Shown here in pieces: positions 58,690 through 64,000 of a DNA stretch of 64,000 nucleotides. The stretch covers positions 28,937-92,936 of the forward strand of contig JAOULO010000008.1 of the NCBI GenBank assembly GCA_029881995.1. Direction: 5' to 3'. Position 1 is the stretch's first letter. Every line of letters begins with the position of its first letter. The position numbers and the translations under genes were made by a program. The stretch is from Gammaproteobacteria bacterium (GTDB lineage Bacteria > Pseudomonadota > Gammaproteobacteria > UBA6429 > Thiohalophilaceae). The notes beneath the pieces were generated by a model, which was not told the DNA's origin, searched no databases, and worked only from the letters and a program-made list of their open reading frames with translations.

Positions 58690-59600
58690 GTAAGATCATG
58701 TCAGCAAAACAAACTGCGTTACAGGGTGAGCTGAAATTAAATGAGCCATTATCACGTCATACCTCATGGCGTGTCGGTGGCCCGGCTGCCCGTTATTTTC
58801 AACCCGCAGATATTGATGACCTGGCAATGTATCTTTCCTCCTTATCTGACGATGAAGAAATATACTGGGTTGGGCTTGGCAGTAATCTGCTGGTACGAGA
58901 TGGTGGATTTGATGGCAGCATCATTTGTACAAGTGGTGTGATGAATGGTTTACAGTTTCTGGATAATAACCAGGTGGAAGTAGAGGCTGGTGTGGCCTGC
59001 CCCAAGGTGGCCAAGCAGTGTGCCAAACAGGGTTTAAAGAATGCAGCATTTTTATCGGGCATTCCAGGCACCATGGGTGGGGCGCTCGCTATGAATGCCG
59101 GAGCCTTTGGTGGTGAGACATGGGAAATTGTCCACAGCGTTAAAACAATTGATCGACATGGTCAGATAAGACAGCGCATGCCGGATGAATATGAAATCGA
59201 TTATCGCCACGTAATGGGACCTGAAGGAGAGTGGTTTGTTTCAACAGTATTACAACTGCAGGTCGGTGATACAGAAGAATTACTAGCCGCCAATAAGGAT
59301 CTATTAGCTAAACGTGGCTCCACACAACCGACTCAACAACCGAACGCTGGATCTGTATTTCGTAATCCAGAAGGGGATTATGCAGCAAGATTGATCGAAG
59401 AAGCCGGGCTAAAAGGAACCTGTATTGGTGGTGCCTGTGTTTCAGACAAGCATGCCAATTTTATTGTCAATACAGGAACGGCTACGGCAGCTGATATAGA
59501 AAATTTAATTATAAAAGTGGCGGAAGTCGTCAAACAGATTCATGGCATCGAGTTACAACGGGAAGTTTGTATCGTCGGTGAGAGGCTTAAAGGTAATTAA
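58686..59600 (+). CDS. murB: UDP-N-acetylenolpyruvoylglucosamine reductase
   Basis: FAD enzyme that reduces UDP-GlcNAc-enolpyruvate to UDP-MurNAc. The 304 residues contain SRHTSWRVGGPA, GLGSNLLVRDGGFDG (FAD), GIPGTMGGALAMNAGAFGGE and GSVFRNPEGDYA, with the lid type common to MurB of many gammaproteobacteria located inside the dcw cluster (E. coli murB lies elsewhere). The start may be this GTG or the ATG at 58698. ddl follows after one base. Confidence 0.95.
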   Translation: MSKIMSAKQTALQGELKLNEPLSRHTSWRVGGPAARYFQPADIDDLAMYLSSLSDDEEIYWVGLGSNLLVRDGGFDGSIICTSGVMNGLQFLDNNQVEVEAGVACPKVAKQCAKQGLKNAAFLSGIPGTMGGALAMNAGAFGGETWEIVHSVKTIDRHGQIRQRMPDEYEIDYRHVMGPEGEWFVSTVLQLQVGDTEELLAANKDLLAKRGSTQPTQQPNAGSVFRNPEGDYAARLIEEAGLKGTCIGGACVSDKHANFIVNTGTATAADIENLIIKVAEVVKQIHGIELQREVCIVGERLKGN

Positions 59601-59601
59601 C

Positions 59602-60540
59602 ATGGCACCAGTTGATCCAACAAAATTTGGCAAAGTGGCTGTCCTGATGGGGGGATGGTCGGCTGAGCGTGAAGTATCACTGAAAAGTGGTGCAGCGGTA
59701 CTGGCTGCCATGCAGCAACGAGGTATTGATGCACATGGGATAGATGTACAACGTACAACGGTTATTCAGGAGCTGGAACAGGGTAAGTTTGATCGTGCCT
59801 TTAATATACTGCATGGCCCAGGTGGTGAGGATGGTGTTATCCAGGGAATGCTGGAAGTTCTCGGAATACCTTATACAGGTAGTGGCGTGATGGCATCGGC
59901 ATTGGCAATGGACAAGTTGCGTACCAAGCAATTACTGGATGGCATTGGTTTACCCACGCCTAATTATATGGTGCTGGATGAAGAAACGGATTATGAATAC
60001 GTTGCCGCAAATCTGGGTTTGCCAGTGATGGTGAAACCTGCACAGCAGGGTTCCAGTATTGGCATGAGCAAGGTCGATGAAGTGGATCAGTTACACCATG
60101 CCTATCATGCAGCAGCTGAGTTTGATGGTGATGTGATTGCTGAACAATGGATACATGGTAAAGAATACACAGTCGCGATCCTTGGAAATGAGGCTTTACC
60201 TGCAATTTTACTCGAGACACCCAGAGAGTTTTATGACTTTGAGGCCAAATATCAATCTAATGATACACAGTATATTTGCCCATGCGGCCTGGACAAAGAA
60301 CATGAATCACAGTTACAGCGATTGGCATTGAGTACCTTCCAGGCTTTAGGGGCAAAAGGCTGGGGTCGTGTGGATCTCTTTGTTGATAATGATGGGCACG
60401 CCTGGGTTATTGAGTTGAATACATTACCCGGCATGACGGATCACTCATTGGTGCCTATGGCGGCCAAGGCAAAAGGTATTGAGTTTGATGAGCTGGTAGT
60501 AAGCGTTTTATCACAAACATTGTCAGGGGTAAAAGGCTGA
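59602..60540 (+). CDS. ddl: D-alanine--D-alanine ligase
   Basis: ATP-grasp enzyme making D-Ala-D-Ala for MurF. Features are VLMGGWSAEREVSLKSG, HGPGGEDGVIQG, VKPAQQGSSIGMSKV, and ELNTLPGMTDHSLVP, in 312 residues. The frame extends back into murB (59542), but the ATG at 59602, seven bases from AAAGG, gives the normal N-terminus. It overlaps ftsQ by one base (TGATG). Confidence 0.96.
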   Translation: MAPVDPTKFGKVAVLMGGWSAEREVSLKSGAAVLAAMQQRGIDAHGIDVQRTTVIQELEQGKFDRAFNILHGPGGEDGVIQGMLEVLGIPYTGSGVMASALAMDKLRTKQLLDGIGLPTPNYMVLDEETDYEYVAANLGLPVMVKPAQQGSSIGMSKVDEVDQLHHAYHAAAEFDGDVIAEQWIHGKEYTVAILGNEALPAILLETPREFYDFEAKYQSNDTQYICPCGLDKEHESQLQRLALSTFQALGAKGWGRVDLFVDNDGHAWVIELNTLPGMTDHSLVPMAAKAKGIEFDELVVSVLSQTLSGVKG

Positions 60541-61283
60541 TGGCAACACGTGTTGCAAAACAGGCCGTGATACCAGGCAGTCAATTTGACTGGCGCCAAA
60601 TATTATCTCGCCTACCCAAAATTATTTTTGGGTTGGGATTTTTGGCTTTACTCATCATGCTGACGATGAAAGCACAGGATCCAGGTTTTTTACCTATAGA
60701 GAAAATTCGGGCACAGGGTGAGTTTGTCAATTTGACTGAGGATATGTTGATAAGTAAGGCAGGCAATATTCATGGTGGGTATTTCAATATCAATGTTCAA
60801 AAAATAAAAAATAACATTGAAGCTATTCCCTGGGTAGACCGGGCTTATGTGCGAAGAGTATGGCCAGGCACCCTGATGATAACTGTTAAAGAGCAACGTG
60901 CCAGGGCAGTATGGGGTAATAAAGGACTAATTAATGATAGAAATGAATTGTTTTTTCCTGAGGCCGGAACCTTCCCTGGTGGATTGCCAAAACTGAGTGG
61001 TCCAAATGGTTCTCATGGGCACTTAATGCTGACATATCGAACCATGCAGGATTTGTTATTAACTACAGGTCTTGAAATTTATGCAATGAAACTGGATGCC
61101 CGACGTGCTTTATCTCTTCAGCTTACTGGAGATATGAAATTGTTACTTGGTCGAGAAGCACATTACGAACGGTTGAAAAGGTTTATCCGGATTTATAGCA
61201 AATTACTGGTAAGTCAGGCAGGCCAGTTAAATCAGATTGATATGCGCTATACAAATGGCTTTACCATTCTGAGAAAACAGTAA
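60540..61283 (+). CDS. ftsQ: Cell division protein FtsQ
   Basis: Bitopic divisome scaffold. The 247 residues comprise a cytoplasmic tail, one membrane helix (about 26-44), a POTRA domain (IEKIRAQGEFVNLTEDML ... IPWVDRAYVRRVWPGTLMITV) and the beta domain (KEQRARAVWGNKGLINDRNELF). It recruits FtsL/FtsB. Starts at the ddl stop; ftsA follows after 28 bases. Confidence 0.95.
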   Translation: MATRVAKQAVIPGSQFDWRQILSRLPKIIFGLGFLALLIMLTMKAQDPGFLPIEKIRAQGEFVNLTEDMLISKAGNIHGGYFNINVQKIKNNIEAIPWVDRAYVRRVWPGTLMITVKEQRARAVWGNKGLINDRNELFFPEAGTFPGGLPKLSGPNGSHGHLMLTYRTMQDLLLTTGLEIYAMKLDARRALSLQLTGDMKLLLGREAHYERLKRFIRIYSKLLVSQAGQLNQIDMRYTNGFTILRKQ

Positions 61284-61311
61284 TCTGGGCAGGGGGTCCG
61301 GGAGAAGGATT

Positions 61312-62547
61312 ATGTCAAAGAAAGCAGAAAAAAATTTAATTGTCGGCCTGGATATTGGTACATCCAAAGTAGTGGCCATCGTCGGTGAGATCACCGCCGA
61401 TAATGAGGTCGAGATCATTGGTCTGGGCTCTCATCCTTCGCGTGGTCTTAAAAAAGGCGTGGTCGTTAATATTGAATCTACCGTTCAATCGATTCAACGA
61501 GCGGTTGAAGAAGCGGAATTAATGGCCGGTTGCCAGATTCACTCTGTCTATGCCGGGATTGCAGGTAGTCATATCCGAAGTCTTAATTCACATGGAATTG
61601 TAGCCATTCGAGATAAAGAAGTTTCCAGCCCGGATGTAGACAGGGTTATCGATGCTGCCAGGGCTGTTGCTATCCCCGCGGATCAAAAAATCCTGCATAT
61701 CCTGCCCCAGGAATTTGTGATTGATACTCAGGAAGGTATTCGTGAGCCGATTGGTATGTCAGGCGTTCGACTCGAAGCCAAGGTGCATATGGTTACAGGT
61801 GCAGTGAGTGCGGCACAGAATATTGTCAAGTGTGTACGTCGCTGTGGTCTGGAAGTGGATGACATTATTCTGGAACAATTGGCCTCCAGCCATTCTGTGT
61901 TAACCGATGATGAAAAAGAGCTAGGTGTTTGTCTGGTGGATATCGGTGGAGGAACCACCGACCTTGCTGTGTTTACTGAAGGGGCGATCCGCCATACCGC
62001 AGTTATTCCTATTGCCGGGGATCAGGTCACAAATGATATTGCGGTAGCCTTGCGTACACCGACCCAACATGCAGAAGAGATCAAAATTAAATATGCCTGC
62101 GCACTGACCCAGTTGGCCAGCCCCGATGAAACCATTGAGGTACCCAGTGTTGGAGAGCGCCCAACACGAAGACTGGCCAGACAAACACTGGCTGAAGTCG
62201 TCGAACCGCGATATGAAGAATTGTTTACTTTAGTGCAAACCGAATTACGGCGCAGTGGATTCGAAGATCTGTGTGCAGCAGGTATTGTGTTAACTGGTGG
62301 TAGCTCAAAGATGGAAGGGGCTGTGGAACTGGCGGAAGAAATTTTCCACATGCCGGTTCGTATGGGCAATCCTCAATATGTTACGGGATTGGTAGATGTG
62401 GTACGTAACCCAATTTATTCAACAGGTGTAGGTTTGTTGTTGTTCGGTTATCAAAACCGAAGCATGCGTGAAGCAGATTTTCATTTATCCGGCGGTATGC
62501 GTAGTGTGCTGGGTCGGATGAAGAGTTGGTTTCAGGGTAATTTTTAG
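61312..62547 (+). CDS. ftsA: Cell division protein FtsA
   Basis: Actin-like ATPase that tethers FtsZ to the membrane. The 411 residues have phosphate loops GLDIGTSKVVAIVGE and DIGGGTTDLAVF, adenosine motif VLTGGSSKMEG, the 1C subdomain, and a C-terminal amphipathic helix (VLGRMKSWFQGNF) for membrane binding. GGGAGAAGG precedes the ATG. It lies 39 bases before ftsZ. Confidence 0.97.
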   Translation: MSKKAEKNLIVGLDIGTSKVVAIVGEITADNEVEIIGLGSHPSRGLKKGVVVNIESTVQSIQRAVEEAELMAGCQIHSVYAGIAGSHIRSLNSHGIVAIRDKEVSSPDVDRVIDAARAVAIPADQKILHILPQEFVIDTQEGIREPIGMSGVRLEAKVHMVTGAVSAAQNIVKCVRRCGLEVDDIILEQLASSHSVLTDDEKELGVCLVDIGGGTTDLAVFTEGAIRHTAVIPIAGDQVTNDIAVALRTPTQHAEEIKIKYACALTQLASPDETIEVPSVGERPTRRLARQTLAEVVEPRYEELFTLVQTELRRSGFEDLCAAGIVLTGGSSKMEGAVELAEEIFHMPVRMGNPQYVTGLVDVVRNPIYSTGVGLLLFGYQNRSMREADFHLSGGMRSVLGRMKSWFQGNF

Positions 62548-62586
62548 ATTTTTAATTTTAACGATGTCAGTTAGGAGGGTGAAACT

Positions 62587-63732
62587 ATGTTCGAACTGAT
62601 GGATAACTATAGTCAGAATGCAGTAATCAAGGTAATCGGTGTTGGCGGCGGTGGCGGTAATGCCGTGGAACACATGGTTTGTCAAAATATCGAAGGTGTC
62701 GATTTTATCTGCGCCAATACCGATGCTCAGGCCATGAAAAATTCTTCCGCCAAAACAGTCCTACATCTGGGTAGTAATATCACCAAGGGACTGGGTGCAG
62801 GTGCAAACCCTGAGATTGGACGACAGGCGGCGATGGAAGATCGAGAGCGTATCCAGGAAGTCCTGCAAGGGGCCGACATGGTGTTCATTACTGCTGGCAT
62901 GGGTGGTGGTACCGGAACCGGTGGTGCACCAATCGTGGCGCAAATTGCCAAGGAAATGGGTATCCTCACGGTTGCGGTTGTTACCAAGCCATTCCCCTTC
63001 GAAGGTAATAAGCGTATGGATATCGCACTGAAGGGAACTGAGGAACTCAAGTCCTATGTTGATTCTTTGATCACGATTCCAAATGAAAAGCTGCTCAGTG
63101 TCCTAGGTAAGCAAATCAGTTTGCTAGATGCCTTTAAGGCTGCGAATGATGTTCTATTGGGCGCGGTTCAGGGTATTGCCGAGCTAATTACCTGCCCTGG
63201 CCTTATTAACGTGGATTTTGCCGATGTTCGGACAGTGATGTCAGAGATGGGTATGGCCATGATGGGCTCGGGACGTGCCAGTGGAGAAAACAGGGCCAAG
63301 GAAGCTGCCGAGGCTGCCGTCGCCAGTCCGCTCCTTGAAGACGTGAATCTTGCTGGTGCTCGAGGAATTCTCGTCAATGTAACTGCGGGAATGGATATGG
63401 CCATTGGTGAATTTGAAGAGGTTGGTAATACTATCAAGAATTTTGCCTCTGAAAATGCGACCGTTGTAGTGGGTACCGTTATTGACCCAGATATGAGCGA
63501 TGAGCTGCGTGTAACAGTTGTTGCAACTGGACTCGGCCAGACCAATTTAGCTGGAGAAAAACCTGTTAAGCTTGTGGTTAATAAAAACAGTAGTGGCGAA
63601 GTCGATTACGGTCAGTTAGATCGGCCTACAGTTATTCGCAATAAGGCTGCATCTGATAAATATAATAGTGAGTCAGATGGAAGTATGGACTATCTGGACA
63701 TTCCGGCCTTCCTTAGACGGCAGGCAGATTAG
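62587..63732 (+). CDS. ftsZ: Cell division GTPase FtsZ
   Basis: Tubulin homologue that forms the Z-ring. The 381 residues include the nucleotide site [13 protein letters not shown], the tubulin signature GGGTGTG at 106-112, a synergy-type T7 region ([11 protein letters not shown]), and the C-terminal conserved peptide [13 protein letters not shown] that binds FtsA and ZipA. The linker before it is short. Preceded by a very strong AGGAGGGTG ribosome binding site, in keeping with high expression. Confidence 0.98.
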   Translation: MFELMDNYSQNAVIKVIGVGGGGGNAVEHMVCQNIEGVDFICANTDAQAMKNSSAKTVLHLGSNITKGLGAGANPEIGRQAAMEDRERIQEVLQGADMVFITAGMGGGTGTGGAPIVAQIAKEMGILTVAVVTKPFPFEGNKRMDIALKGTEELKSYVDSLITIPNEKLLSVLGKQISLLDAFKAANDVLLGAVQGIAELITCPGLINVDFADVRTVMSEMGMAMMGSGRASGENRAKEAAEAAVASPLLEDVNLAGARGILVNVTAGMDMAIGEFEEVGNTIKNFASENATVVVGTVIDPDMSDELRVTVVATGLGQTNLAGEKPVKLVVNKNSSGEVDYGQLDRPTVIRNKAASDKYNSESDGSMDYLDIPAFLRRQAD

Positions 63733-63839
63733 TATGGTAAAATTTGCGGATAATTTGAATGAGACCTGAATCACAGTACGGGTATTAAAGTTTTACCGGA
63801 ATGTGTCGCTAAGGGAAGGCAAGTTGCTAATCCAGTTAT

Positions 63840-63893
63840 GCTGTTCTACTATTCTTGATCATGCGAATCAGGTAAAGAATAGCCAGGGACAGC
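63840..63893 (+). promoter_or_regulatory. lpxC leader hairpin with overlapping promoter candidate
   Basis: Arms GCTGT..CTATTCTT pair with AAGAATAG..ACAGC around a 17-20-base loop. No T-run follows, so it is not a standard terminator. A promoter candidate overlaps it: TTGCTA at 63824-63829, 17-base spacer, TACTAT at 63847-63852. If this promoter is used, part of the hairpin would be in the lpxC leader RNA. Confidence 0.4.
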
Positions 63894-63957
63894 GGTTCTG
63901 GAGATTTTGCAAACGATAAATTTGACGACGAACAACGAATATTTGTAAGGAATCCGG

Positions 63958-64000
63958 GTGATTAAACAACGCACGCTGAAGAATGTCATTAGAGCGACGG
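63958..64000 (+). CDS. lpxC: UDP-3-O-acyl-GlcNAc deacetylase, 5' fragment
   Basis: Only the first 14 codons are in the window (MIKQRTLKNVIRAT), but they match the start of LpxC, the committed enzyme of lipid A synthesis, and LpxC is the usual gene after ftsZ. The start is a GTG, with AAGGA six bases upstream. The 225-base ftsZ-lpxC gap otherwise contains the hairpin described at 63840-63893. Confidence 0.88.
   Translation, partial: MIKQRTLKNVIRAT

Overview
The window is 64 kb of a gammaproteobacterial chromosome, essentially all core genome. Evidence includes parE-parC, the efp/epmA/epmB elongation-factor modification set, miaB-phoH-ybeY-corC-lnt-leuS-lptE, petABC-sspA-sspB, rsmI beside lpoA-yraN-diaA, the RNase P RNA gene, and an almost complete division and cell-wall (dcw) cluster from mraZ to the first codons of lpxC. 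A FimX-like protein, three-gene cytochrome bc1 and many sensory genes suggest a respiring, probably motile organism with type IV pili. The species cannot be named from the sequence. Base composition is moderate, with clearly AT-richer stretches around 31 kb and 39 kb.

Layout. 0-15 kb: the 3' part of a chemoreceptor, topoisomerase IV (parE, parC), then a signalling block: a membrane class III adenylate cyclase with a TPR-like lipoprotein, HtpX protease, a DUF1015 protein, and a FimX-like c-di-GMP effector behind a PilZ-like gene. 15-17.4 kb: EF-P and its two lysylation enzymes. 17.4-18 kb: intergenic repeats. 18-27.6 kb: tRNA modification, ribosome maturation, lipoprotein acylation, leucyl-tRNA synthetase, LptE, and a CmoA-like methyltransferase with no normal start codon. 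27.6-30.5 kb: a PAS/CZB chemoreceptor pair and an SRAP protein. 30.5-32.1 kb: a DUF2971 gene between two nearly identical inverted repeats, the most obviously acquired segment. 32.1-38.3 kb: DegS-type protease, Nif3-like protein, cytochrome bc1, SspA and SspB. 38.3-45.8 kb: a response-regulator diguanylate cyclase, macrodomain protein, FAD oxidoreductase, diaA-yraN-lpoA, rsmI and rnpB. 46-64 kb: the dcw cluster, all on the plus strand, with a clear promoter and MraZ operator repeats.

The dcw genes work as one unit: MurE, MurF, MraY, MurD, MurG, MurC, MurB and Ddl make lipid II precursors, FtsW and FtsI polymerise and cross-link septal wall, and FtsL, FtsQ, FtsA and FtsZ build the divisome. 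Most neighbours overlap by 1-8 bases or lie within a few bases, implying translational coupling. LpoA, elsewhere in the window, belongs to the same peptidoglycan theme.

The most unusual items are the inverted-repeat-bounded DUF2971 gene and its solo relative at 17.5 kb, the methyltransferase that seems to need an AUC start, a 53-codon small ORF between murC and murB, and a large hairpin element between sspA and sspB. I saw no CRISPR array, tRNA, prophage, transposase gene or recognisable defence island.
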